From Phocaeicola_A sp045647865 (GTDB lineage: Bacteria; Bacteroidota; Bacteroidia; Bacteroidales; Bacteroidaceae): a stretch of DNA of 64,000 nt. Under the pieces are notes generated by a model, which worked only from the letters and a program-made list of their open reading frames with translations, searched no databases and was not told the DNA's origin. Where the stretch lies: positions 38,399 through 102,398 of the forward strand of contig JAZRMW010000020.1 in the NCBI GenBank assembly GCA_045647865.1, read 5' to 3'. Below are positions 27,015 through 35,072 of this stretch, piece by piece (the stretch's first letter is position 1; every line of letters begins with the position of its first letter). Made by a program: the position numbers and the translations under genes.

Positions 27015-28580
27015 TTATCTGTCATAAATCAAGTCACCGGGTGTTTGACGAAGCAGACGGGTCATGACGATATGTACCGTAGCAATGGTTGCTACCACAA
27101 TGACCACAATGGCCCACATGGTTTTTGCATTCCATAGGTATAAGTAATTGAATTCTCCATCCTTGAGGAGACCTAATACCGGGAGCAGAAGTTCTATCAA
27201 CCAGGTGATACCCAAAGCAACACATACGGCAGACAATATCATGGCCAAAAGAATCAGAACATAGACATTGATCAGTTCCGAAGAATTGATTCCGAAAGCC
27301 TTGAATGTTCCCATATTTCGCTTCACCTTCTGGAAATAACTCTGCAACATGTTTACCACAAACATGATGATACAAATCAAAGCAAAAACAATCATTGCCC
27401 ATGACAAAATATTGGCCATCACACTCACTGCATTGAAATTCTCCTTGGAGGCGACTTGGGTCATATCGACTTGAATTCCAAAGTTTGTTTTAGCATAATT
27501 CTCGAATGCTCGAATTGAATCTAAAGAGGCAAAGTTGACAGAAAGACATCTGCGGTCATGTATAGGAAAATCTTTCATGTTGTAATCATAAAGGCGTATT
27601 ACCTGATTTCCTAATGAGTTTTTGATTTTACTTTCTAAAGAAATGCATTCTGATAGTGGTAAATGATATATACGAACAAATGTACCTTTTTTCCATGGTT
27701 CAAGATGACTTACGACATTTCTATCATCGTTACCCATTTCCCATGTACGAATGATTGTTTGTGAAAAAGAATCAGGTAAAAGTGTACGGATATACTCTAC
27801 AAAATTATTTGCATGTTCTACATCGCCTTCTACAAAATAAAGCATTTTTTCAATGTAATCTTTGGATATACTTAATGCCCAGTTGTTTCCATTGTATTTT
27901 TCATAAAAACATTGAGTTCCTATAACATCTTTATTCATTGGTAAACGACGAACTACAGCCAATAAAGGAATTGGAACAGGGGAAAATTTTCCTTCAACTA
28001 AATCTATTCCTAATGTATCAGCTCCTTCGCTGTTAGATTGGAAGTAAATGAAAGATGGAATAGAGTCAAGTGAATATCCTAATCTAAGCAATATATCTTT
28101 GGTGATGATAATCCCTAAACTTTTGTTTTTTAGCAAATCTTTAGGAATAACACAGTTTTCGACTACATTGTCTTCATCAAGTATGGCGTCCATTATAGGA
28201 GCATCCATCTTTTCAAAGAAACGCCAATCCAAATAATGTCGGTCTTTGCAATCTGCAGTAAAAAGAGAATAAGAATAATAGTTGTCTCCTTGGACTTCTG
28301 AAATTTTATATTGTTGACGAAGGTTTTCATCGGAAAGTTCATTGTATAATTGTTTAAAACTTTCAATTTCATGCTCGTCCTCTTCTTTCTCAATATTCAG
28401 CCAATTGGTGAAAGGATCATTCATTTTGTCAGACAGATAAAGCATACTGCCATTGCTAAAGGAAATGGATACAAAGGTTGCTACCAATACAATGACCAAT
28501 AGCCACAGATTTACAAAGCGAGGACCCAATACCACTCTGTACTCGCGTTTTGCCAATAAATTCAGATATTCTTTTGCCAT
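27015..28580 (-). CDS. FtsX-like ABC transporter permease
   Basis: Inner-membrane protein of 521 residues. One N-terminal helix (LWLLVIVLVATFVSISF), a large periplasmic domain (about residues 45-385) and three C-terminal helices (MIVFALICIIMFVVNM, LILLAMILSAVCVALG, WAIVVIVVATIATVHIV) give the MacB/LolC/FtsX topology. I chose the ATG at 28580 (MAKEYLNLL), 2 bases after the ATPase stop. The segment for the periplasmic domain is visibly AT-rich (17 of 60 G+C in 27841-27900) while the flanking membrane segments are not (27 of 60 in 28501-28560), so this domain may be diverging or exchanged. It partners the ATPase just upstream. Confidence 0.87.
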   Translation of the reverse strand: MAKEYLNLLAKREYRVVLGPRFVNLWLLVIVLVATFVSISFSNGSMLYLSDKMNDPFTNWLNIEKEEDEHEIESFKQLYNELSDENLRQQYKISEVQGDNYYSYSLFTADCKDRHYLDWRFFEKMDAPIMDAILDEDNVVENCVIPKDLLKNKSLGIIITKDILLRLGYSLDSIPSFIYFQSNSEGADTLGIDLVEGKFSPVPIPLLAVVRRLPMNKDVIGTQCFYEKYNGNNWALSISKDYIEKMLYFVEGDVEHANNFVEYIRTLLPDSFSQTIIRTWEMGNDDRNVVSHLEPWKKGTFVRIYHLPLSECISLESKIKNSLGNQVIRLYDYNMKDFPIHDRRCLSVNFASLDSIRAFENYAKTNFGIQVDMTQVASKENFNAVSVMANILSWAMIVFALICIIMFVVNMLQSYFQKVKRNMGTFKAFGINSSELINVYVLILLAMILSAVCVALGITWLIELLLPVLGLLKDGEFNYLYLWNAKTMWAIVVIVVATIATVHIVMTRLLRQTPGDLIYDR

Positions 28581-28582
28581 AC

Positions 28583-29458
28583 TTATTTCTTTCTTAAATA
28601 CAATTCCAAGGCATCTGATGTATAGATGTCTGTACCATTGCTCCAATGCTGACGTGTTTCTCCCTCGGGAATGAATACACAGGTTTTATCTATTACTCCA
28701 TACATCACATCTTCGTCCAAATCGTGTTTTTTGGGACGAATCTCTTTCCGAATCTTGATAATGACATCCGCAAAGGTGATGGCCAAATGCATGTCGTGTG
28801 ACACAATGATGGCCGAAGCTCCCTGTTGTTCTTCCAATTTGTCGGAAAGAATCTGCATAACGCGTACTGCATTCTCGGCATCCAAGTTTCCTGTAGGTTC
28901 GTCGCCAAACAATACGGTGAAGTCGGGGAGGATAGCACGTGCAAATGCCAAACGTTGTTGCTGACCTCCAGAAAGTTCTTGAGCCATGCGATCTTCATCA
29001 ATGTGGTCAAGTCCCAATTCTGCTAACACCTTGCGTGCCCGTTTGAAGCAGGAGTATTGGGTATAACCTTGCAGCATACGGGTGAATGAGATATTCTCGA
29101 AAGCCGTAAAGTTACGCATCAAGTTGGTGCTTTGGAAAATGAAACTGTAATGTTTCAGTCGGAAATTCGACAAAACCTTTTCATCGTTCTTCCGCCACAA
29201 CTCTGCCAAATCTACGGATGCGCCCTTTTCATCGTAAAACAAGATGTGAGCTTTGTCATCGGGAACAATGGTATTGTTCATTAGTCCGACAGTTTCCAAA
29301 ATGGTACTTTTGCCGATACCCGATTCCCCCACAATAAAAATCCTTTTTCCACGAGGAATCTCCAAGTGGTTTATTTCCAAAACCACTTTAGAGATGCCTT
29401 CTTGGTATGCTTTATCGTAGGAACAACGTAAGTTCTTTATTTCAAATAATAGTTTCAT
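28583..29458 (-). CDS. ABC transporter ATPase (MacB/LolD type)
   Basis: A 291-residue ATPase. Walker A is VGESGIGKST near residue 44, the Q-loop is in FIFQSTNL, the signature is LSGGQQQR, Walker B is FGDEPTGNLD, and the switch His is in VSHDMH. This is the pattern of the MacB/LolD class that drives FtsX-type permeases, which do mechanical work on envelope proteins rather than classic transport. A C-terminal extension of about 60 residues (EIRPKKHDLDEDVMYG, then GETRQHWSNGTDIYTSDALELYL) is unusual for the class. Start at 29458 (MKLLFEIKN). It sits 14 bases after the vWA gene. Confidence 0.92.
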   Translation of the reverse strand: MKLLFEIKNLRCSYDKAYQEGISKVVLEINHLEIPRGKRIFIVGESGIGKSTILETVGLMNNTIVPDDKAHILFYDEKGASVDLAELWRKNDEKVLSNFRLKHYSFIFQSTNLMRNFTAFENISFTRMLQGYTQYSCFKRARKVLAELGLDHIDEDRMAQELSGGQQQRLAFARAILPDFTVLFGDEPTGNLDAENAVRVMQILSDKLEEQQGASAIIVSHDMHLAITFADVIIKIRKEIRPKKHDLDEDVMYGVIDKTCVFIPEGETRQHWSNGTDIYTSDALELYLRKK

Positions 29459-29472
29459 GTATTTATATTCTA

Positions 29473-31854
29473 TTAAGGAAGTTGTTCTACGGGAATCCAA
29501 TAATATATGTTTTCATCGGATTTGTGAACAAAAGGATAATTGGGTTTTCGGCGAATATTTTCCAAATCTACATATTTATCTGCAAATGCCGTAACTAAAT
29601 TAATAAAATCTTTTTCTGAAACAGTTTTAGGATCTCCTAATTCTCCTAATGTATAACTATTTAAAGAACGACTTTTAGCGTTTAATCCAGTGATTAAGTT
29701 CATTATATCCCCTGTTGACATATTATCCATGTTTTCTATATCAGGAAGCATTCCTTGTACAATACCTTTTAATCCTGATATATAAAGTTTCCTATCGCAT
29801 CTTTTTGCATGTTTGTAAACGGGTTGTAATGTTGATAATAATTTATCAAATTCTTTGTCAGAAATAAATAAAACATTATTCCAATATTCAGTGCCGTTTG
29901 GTGCTTTAGTAGGCGTCGTACCTGTTAAAGCTACAAAACTTTTGATTGATTTTAGACGTTCTGCTTTTTCACGTCCAAAACGAGCAATTACATATGCTTC
30001 ATTTAACTTTGCATTTTCATCACTCGCAGAAGATCTTGCGTAGTTAGCAACTGCTGCACGCTGTTGACCTATTGCAGATGCAAATTCACTGATACTAGAT
30101 GTCATCAATAATGTTAATTTGTTTTCGGGCATCGGAAAACCATAATTAGCAGGTTGACGAAGTGAAGCTATAAAGAATTGTTGATTATAACCTAATGTCT
30201 TGATATCAAGTCCATCTGTGCTTGGTTCCCATTGAACCTTTACTTTTACATCCTGTACAGCATTTAATTTGTCATATTGCTTTTTTGCATTATTTAACTG
30301 GAAATATCCCATCTGTTTCGTAAAAGAATTCCAAGCATCTCCATTTTCACGTCTAACTTGAAAAGTCATTAAACTGATATTATTGTCTACTAATTTATCT
30401 ACAATCTCATCACGCGTCAAACATTGGGTATCATTTTCATCATTTCCACAATCGCCAACGACTAACATCAAATTACTTTCATCTTTTTGATATCCCATTT
30501 GAATATTGTCCAATGCCACTTCCAATCCTTTGTACAAGGCTTCTTCTCTGGTACGATCGGCCTTTGCACTTTGTACTCCATATTCTCCTCCCTTATCTAA
30601 AAATTCAGTTAAGAGAGGATCGTTTACATCAGTAATAGGTAAATGTTCAGTTACATGAACTCCATCTGTATAATCACGATATATAACCACACCAACTTTT
30701 GCTTGGTATTTGTTCTGTTCTGAATCTAATCCTAAAGATTCACAGCCTTCTTTTATAGCTTCTTTGACAGCAGCGAAATATGGCTTCATAGATTGAGTAC
30801 CATCAATTACAATAATTAAATTCAGGTGACTCATTTTTTCTAATTCTTTCTCTTCAGCTATCTTTGTTTCATCAATGTTTTCAGCTGCATCTTCTAAAGA
30901 GACTTCACCTCTGGTTAAACCAAATGCTGTACATTTGATAGAATCATCAGAAATCTCTAAAATGGGGTATCGCAAGACGGTTGTAGGTATTCTGTATTTG
31001 TCTCTTTCTGAGTGATTTTTATAAGTTCTATTTCCAAATCCAAAGGAAAGGATGGAAGAACCTCTATCCATGATACTTACAGAAGCTCCTTTTAACTTAT
31101 TCTCGACAATATTCACTTTCCAATTAGGCTCAATACACGAACGTTGGTTCCATGGAATGTATGTTTCATTATCTACCCACCCAAATAATGGGTCGCCAAC
31201 CATACCTCCTATATTAGCTTCTAGAGCTAACAACACTCTTCCATCGCTTCGCTTTTTCATGATATAATAAAATGTCATACCAGTTGCCGTGTACTCACCA
31301 TTTTTGTCATCAGGATTTTTAAATAGTTTTCCTTCATTCTCAGTGTTACGGTTCATGGCATCCATATTAAAAACAATAAGTGCTTTTTTATAGATGCCTG
31401 TATCATCAGTTGGGCAACGATTCCATAATAATAAATGATCCATAGGAACCCAACCTATAAAAACTGCATCCTCAGAAATTAGAGGCCAAGTAAGATGGCT
31501 TTTTTCTTCTTTATAAACTAAAGCAAATCCATTTTCAATTTTTGCGATACGTACTTTCTCGCCCAATCTTAGTTTTATACTTGATGGAAGTGAATTTAGT
31601 CGCGGTTCTCCATATACTTTGTTATTTTCACGGTCGCTATATACTTCCCAATACAACTTTTTGTCTTTTTCCAATTTGGAATCTTGACCATAAATCTTTG
31701 ATTTGGCAAGTTGGATAACATCTGATTCCTTGATTAATTCTTGCTTAAGAATTTCAGGCATGAAAACTTCGCATTGGTTAACTCGTAATTCAGCTGCAAA
31801 CAATACAACAAAACTGAATATGCTAAATACTAAAAATATGAATCTCTTTATCAT
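29473..31854 (-). CDS. Exported SH3-like/von Willebrand A domain protein, TssR-like
   Basis: A 793-residue exported protein. The N-terminal signal (FIFLVFSIFSFVVLFAAEL) is followed by an SH3-like segment at about 95-145 (LRLGEKVRIAKIENGFALVY... GWVPMDHLLLW). A vWA domain starts at about 344: NLIIVIDGTQSM carries the metal-site motif with D351, T353 and S355 (DxTxS instead of DxSxS). The last 200 residues are helical with no known motif. The arrangement recalls TssR, a vWA protein of the Bacteroidota type VI secretion system, but no other T6SS gene is in the window. The gene is AT-rich (16 of 60 G+C in 30241-30300). TssR likeness is from memory of the family, not a search. Confidence 0.7.
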   Translation of the reverse strand: MIKRFIFLVFSIFSFVVLFAAELRVNQCEVFMPEILKQELIKESDVIQLAKSKIYGQDSKLEKDKKLYWEVYSDRENNKVYGEPRLNSLPSSIKLRLGEKVRIAKIENGFALVYKEEKSHLTWPLISEDAVFIGWVPMDHLLLWNRCPTDDTGIYKKALIVFNMDAMNRNTENEGKLFKNPDDKNGEYTATGMTFYYIMKKRSDGRVLLALEANIGGMVGDPLFGWVDNETYIPWNQRSCIEPNWKVNIVENKLKGASVSIMDRGSSILSFGFGNRTYKNHSERDKYRIPTTVLRYPILEISDDSIKCTAFGLTRGEVSLEDAAENIDETKIAEEKELEKMSHLNLIIVIDGTQSMKPYFAAVKEAIKEGCESLGLDSEQNKYQAKVGVVIYRDYTDGVHVTEHLPITDVNDPLLTEFLDKGGEYGVQSAKADRTREEALYKGLEVALDNIQMGYQKDESNLMLVVGDCGNDENDTQCLTRDEIVDKLVDNNISLMTFQVRRENGDAWNSFTKQMGYFQLNNAKKQYDKLNAVQDVKVKVQWEPSTDGLDIKTLGYNQQFFIASLRQPANYGFPMPENKLTLLMTSSISEFASAIGQQRAAVANYARSSASDENAKLNEAYVIARFGREKAERLKSIKSFVALTGTTPTKAPNGTEYWNNVLFISDKEFDKLLSTLQPVYKHAKRCDRKLYISGLKGIVQGMLPDIENMDNMSTGDIMNLITGLNAKSRSLNSYTLGELGDPKTVSEKDFINLVTAFADKYVDLENIRRKPNYPFVHKSDENIYYWIPVEQLP

Positions 31855-31874
31855 GTTAAATCTTTTTACGGTTA

Positions 31875-32552
31875 TTAATATTCATCATCACTCTCTAATA
31901 ATAATGGCCTAAAGTCTTTATTTATTTCTCCCCAATTTCTTTCTCCAAAATATAATTCTTCATTTTCAAGTCTCTTATGAAGTTTTTCACTACACCATAC
32001 ACGCCATTCGAATTCAAAATCGTTTTTAAAGCGATCTAAGCCTAAAACCCAATATAGTTTTGCGATTAAAGATTCATTGTAACCATTTACCCAAAATTCA
32101 TTGTCAACATAAAAATTGAATTTTATTTTTTCATATTTCAAATGGCCTGTTTCATTCAGAAAGTCATATTGATTAAGAATCTTAATGATTGAATCTACAT
32201 CTGAATCTGGTTCGACTCTATAATCTGTCTTATTCAATTCACTTAACCATTCTTCAATTTTTTCTTGATTATCATTTGATAAATTCTCATCTGCATCCAA
32301 ATTTACTGTTACTATTTTGGGGGAATATCCTTTTGCCAAATAAAATATGCATGCATCCACTTCTGTTGCTTCATATTCTGAAACCTTAGTGTAATAAAGA
32401 TCATGCAGTTTATTTATTAATGTAGCTATGGGGGTATCCATATTGTGTGCTACATATATAAACTCAAAAGTCTTTATTTTTTTTTGTGCAAAAAGAAGAC
32501 TATCGCTAAATAATGACGATGATAACAATAATAATAAAAATACCTTTTTCAT
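31875..32552 (-). CDS. Exported protein of unknown function
   Basis: I do not recognise this 225-residue protein. It has a clear signal peptide (VFLLLLLSSSLFSDSLLFAQ), then an acidic, aromatic-rich body with alternating strand and helix (FEFIYVAHNMDTPIATLINKL, KFNFYVDNEFWVNGYNESLIAKLYWVLG). The GYNESLIAKLYWVLGLDRF segment looks like an amphipathic helix. It lies 6 bases from the zinc-ribbon gene and 20 bases from the vWA gene, and is AT-rich like both. The position suggests a periplasmic partner of the vWA protein. Confidence 0.6.
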   Translation of the reverse strand: MKKVFLLLLLSSSLFSDSLLFAQKKIKTFEFIYVAHNMDTPIATLINKLHDLYYTKVSEYEATEVDACIFYLAKGYSPKIVTVNLDADENLSNDNQEKIEEWLSELNKTDYRVEPDSDVDSIIKILNQYDFLNETGHLKYEKIKFNFYVDNEFWVNGYNESLIAKLYWVLGLDRFKNDFEFEWRVWCSEKLHKRLENEELYFGERNWGEINKDFRPLLLESDDEY

Positions 32553-32558
32553 TGCTAT

Positions 32559-33446
32559 TTAGTCTTTGGGGTATTCAACTTCCAATTCAAACGCAATAAT
32601 TACATTTTGTTTGTTATAAGAAATGTTCGTAACTTTGACACTTTCCCATAAACCAAACTCTAATCGTCCTTCTATATCAGTTAAATTTGTTGGTCCTTCA
32701 CCCTCATTTTCACGAATATTGGTATAGGTAATTTTAACTGAACGAGAAATAAAATGTCTATTCTTGTCAATTGAAGCTTGTGAATCTAAAATTTTTTCTT
32801 CAAGTTCTTCTTTGGTCCAAGGATTAGCTAGTATTTGTGGCTTTGGTGTACTTACTTCTTCTATTTTGTTGTCTGGGCTCTTCCCACTTAAAACGGGAAC
32901 TTTTTCGAATCCTATAACTTCCATGGTGGGAGTTTCTACTTTTGCATCTTTATTTGAAATAACCACGTTATAAAAATAAGAGCCAGATTCAGTTCCTCCT
33001 AAATTAGAAAATTTTCCATCAGTAGAAGTTTTAAGCACCTTTCCGTTATTATCCATCAAGACATACTCGTACTTGTAGTTTGTTTTTTCCTTTCCTTCAA
33101 ATTCACATTTGGCTACAAATGAATAGGTATTATTGCCATGGTCTGTGAAATCACTATGAGAAATTTGAGCTATTTTTAATATTTCTTTAAGTTCTTCAAT
33201 AGGATCAGGTACATCACTTCCTTCTTTTTCTCCTTTCATAAAAAACAACGCAGTACCACATCCTACAACAGCAATAGCCACGAAGGTTAGGATTTTCAAC
33301 CACATGGTAGTGTTGTTGACAGGGGTAACATTGTCTGATTGGCAATTTCGACATACTACGTCTTCTAATTCGTCACCTGTGACGTAGAACTGTTGGCCAC
33401 AATCGTGGCACTTGAACAGTTTCATTTGATTGGCATCTTTTCCCAT
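32559..33446 (-). CDS. Zinc-ribbon membrane protein
   Basis: A 295-residue protein that probably spans the inner membrane once. The N-terminal cytoplasmic part is a zinc ribbon (CHDCG at about 13 and CRNCQ at about 32). A membrane helix follows at about 49-70 (LKILTFVAIAVVGCGTALFFM), then an extracytoplasmic domain with repeated beta strands (NTYSFVAKCEFEGKEK, SYFYNVVISNKDAK, VIIAFELEVEYPKD at the end). An alternative start at 33425 (MKLFKCHDC) would keep the zinc ribbon. The 5' end has ordinary G+C but the extracytoplasmic part is AT-rich. The layout suits a sensor or adaptor across the membrane. Confidence 0.65.
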   Translation of the reverse strand: MGKDANQMKLFKCHDCGQQFYVTGDELEDVVCRNCQSDNVTPVNNTTMWLKILTFVAIAVVGCGTALFFMKGEKEGSDVPDPIEELKEILKIAQISHSDFTDHGNNTYSFVAKCEFEGKEKTNYKYEYVLMDNNGKVLKTSTDGKFSNLGGTESGSYFYNVVISNKDAKVETPTMEVIGFEKVPVLSGKSPDNKIEEVSTPKPQILANPWTKEELEEKILDSQASIDKNRHFISRSVKITYTNIRENEGEGPTNLTDIEGRLEFGLWESVKVTNISYNKQNVIIAFELEVEYPKD

Positions 33447-33461
33447 ATTTTTATTCTGTTT

Positions 33462-35057
33462 TTAAAATTTCCAAATTACACTTGCATTTAAATAGAATGC
33501 GCTACGGCGCATCGAAGAAATGTAGCCGGAGATGTTCTCAATGTGCTCACCTCCAGAAGTCTGGTAAGACATGGGGACTTTACGAGTGGTAACAAAGTCC
33601 TTGTGATTTGCAACCGCTACATCACCGGTTGAACGATAATTGTTCAATATACTTGTCTGGTAATAGAATCCCAAATCTCCATACAAATCCTTATAGATGT
33701 GGCGACGTGCTCCGAGACCGATGAAACCATCTAAAGAATAATCGCTCAAGATGTGATCGCTGACATTTTTACGGACAATGTGGGTATTGTTTACAAAACC
33801 GTTGATGGCTGTTTCGCCACCATAGGTGTTGTGGTCGATGATTAGGTTTCCGTATTGAGGATATTTTCCGTAGGTAGTGTAGGTCGTTTCAAAGTTGACC
33901 TTTTCCTCTCCATATCCCACATATGCTTTCAAACCGATGTTGGCATACGCAGACCAGTCTTTGTTGATGCGATAATCCATATCCCAATAGAATGGAATAT
34001 AGAGTTCTTTCAGCTCTGTATGGTAGCGGGTATCCTTCATCGAATAATGGCGATAATACTTGTCACCATCCACATCGGCTTCAGGACCGGCATAATAGGC
34101 ATAAGCCATTGTCGGGATGCTCATAGATAATTGGGACTTTTGGAATCCAATTCCGAAAAATAAACCGTGTTTGATTCTTTTTGTGGTCGGATAGACATAT
34201 CCTACATCCAATCCCCAACCGAAGGAAGAAGAAGAGGTCTGTATGGCATTGTCATTGACGGTCTGGATGCCGAATACGTCACCCATGAAGATGTCCACAT
34301 GTGGTTTTAGACGCCAACGGGTAGGGCGGTAGTCCATGGTTACGATATTACAACCCAGGGTGTCGTCAATCAAGTACAATTTCATGTCTTGATCCACAGG
34401 ATAGGTGAATTGGGCATCGCGTGCAAGGAATGCTTGGTCGTATCTGTCGAATCGGATACTTGTGCCGTTGCAAAGCAGCAAAGAATCATTCGGATGATTT
34501 TTTTTGAACACCATATAATTCGCGGGCAGTTTTGCTGCATCACTCTGGATGTAACCCGTTAAAGAGACAATCTTGCAAGTTCTACTCAATGAATCCCATG
34601 AGGCGACGAGTTGCATCTGATAATCATTCTTATAAAATTCAGCAGACGAGAAAACGACATGCTCACATTCTCCAATATGAAGGTTCTGCTTATTAAATGT
34701 AATACGTGCTAACCATTTATCCGTTGATTTCGACACTTCGTGAACAAGAATGTTTTGAATTCGTGTTTGTGAAGTCCTATTTTGCAGCAAATTTACATAT
34801 TCATTTACAGATAGACTTTCTGTATTTGATAAACCTAACAGATCATTATATATGACCAATTTGTCATTTTCAAATAAGCTTAAGAATGAAACTGCTTTTT
34901 CCGGATCTCCATTAATACTTGTATATCTTTCATAGTTCTCAAGAAGTTCCATCAAATCCATCATCATATAACGCCGTTGGGCATTTGTGAGGTTCTGCGA
35001 CATCAGCCAGGCAGGGATTCCTACGAGCAATAGAAGTATATATATAATCTTTTTCAT
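33462..35057 (-). CDS. Outer-membrane beta-barrel protein with N-terminal extension
   Basis: A 531-residue protein starting at 35057 (MKKIIYILLLLVGIPAWLMS). The N-terminal 240 residues after the signal are a soluble domain (TNAQRRYMMMDLMELLENYERY). From about 250 there are alternating amphipathic strands with many aromatic residues (FGWGLDVGYVYP, GLFFGIGFQKSQ, YANIGLKAYVGYGEE), and the last residue is Phe in VIWKF, the usual signal for barrel insertion by BamA. It follows the 1081-residue T9SS-type protein by 15 bases, so the two may form an outer-membrane/surface complex. The family is not recognised. Confidence 0.75.
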   Translation of the reverse strand: MKKIIYILLLLVGIPAWLMSQNLTNAQRRYMMMDLMELLENYERYTSINGDPEKAVSFLSLFENDKLVIYNDLLGLSNTESLSVNEYVNLLQNRTSQTRIQNILVHEVSKSTDKWLARITFNKQNLHIGECEHVVFSSAEFYKNDYQMQLVASWDSLSRTCKIVSLTGYIQSDAAKLPANYMVFKKNHPNDSLLLCNGTSIRFDRYDQAFLARDAQFTYPVDQDMKLYLIDDTLGCNIVTMDYRPTRWRLKPHVDIFMGDVFGIQTVNDNAIQTSSSSFGWGLDVGYVYPTTKRIKHGLFFGIGFQKSQLSMSIPTMAYAYYAGPEADVDGDKYYRHYSMKDTRYHTELKELYIPFYWDMDYRINKDWSAYANIGLKAYVGYGEEKVNFETTYTTYGKYPQYGNLIIDHNTYGGETAINGFVNNTHIVRKNVSDHILSDYSLDGFIGLGARRHIYKDLYGDLGFYYQTSILNNYRSTGDVAVANHKDFVTTRKVPMSYQTSGGEHIENISGYISSMRRSAFYLNASVIWKF

Positions 35058-35072
35058 CGTTTCTTCCACTTA

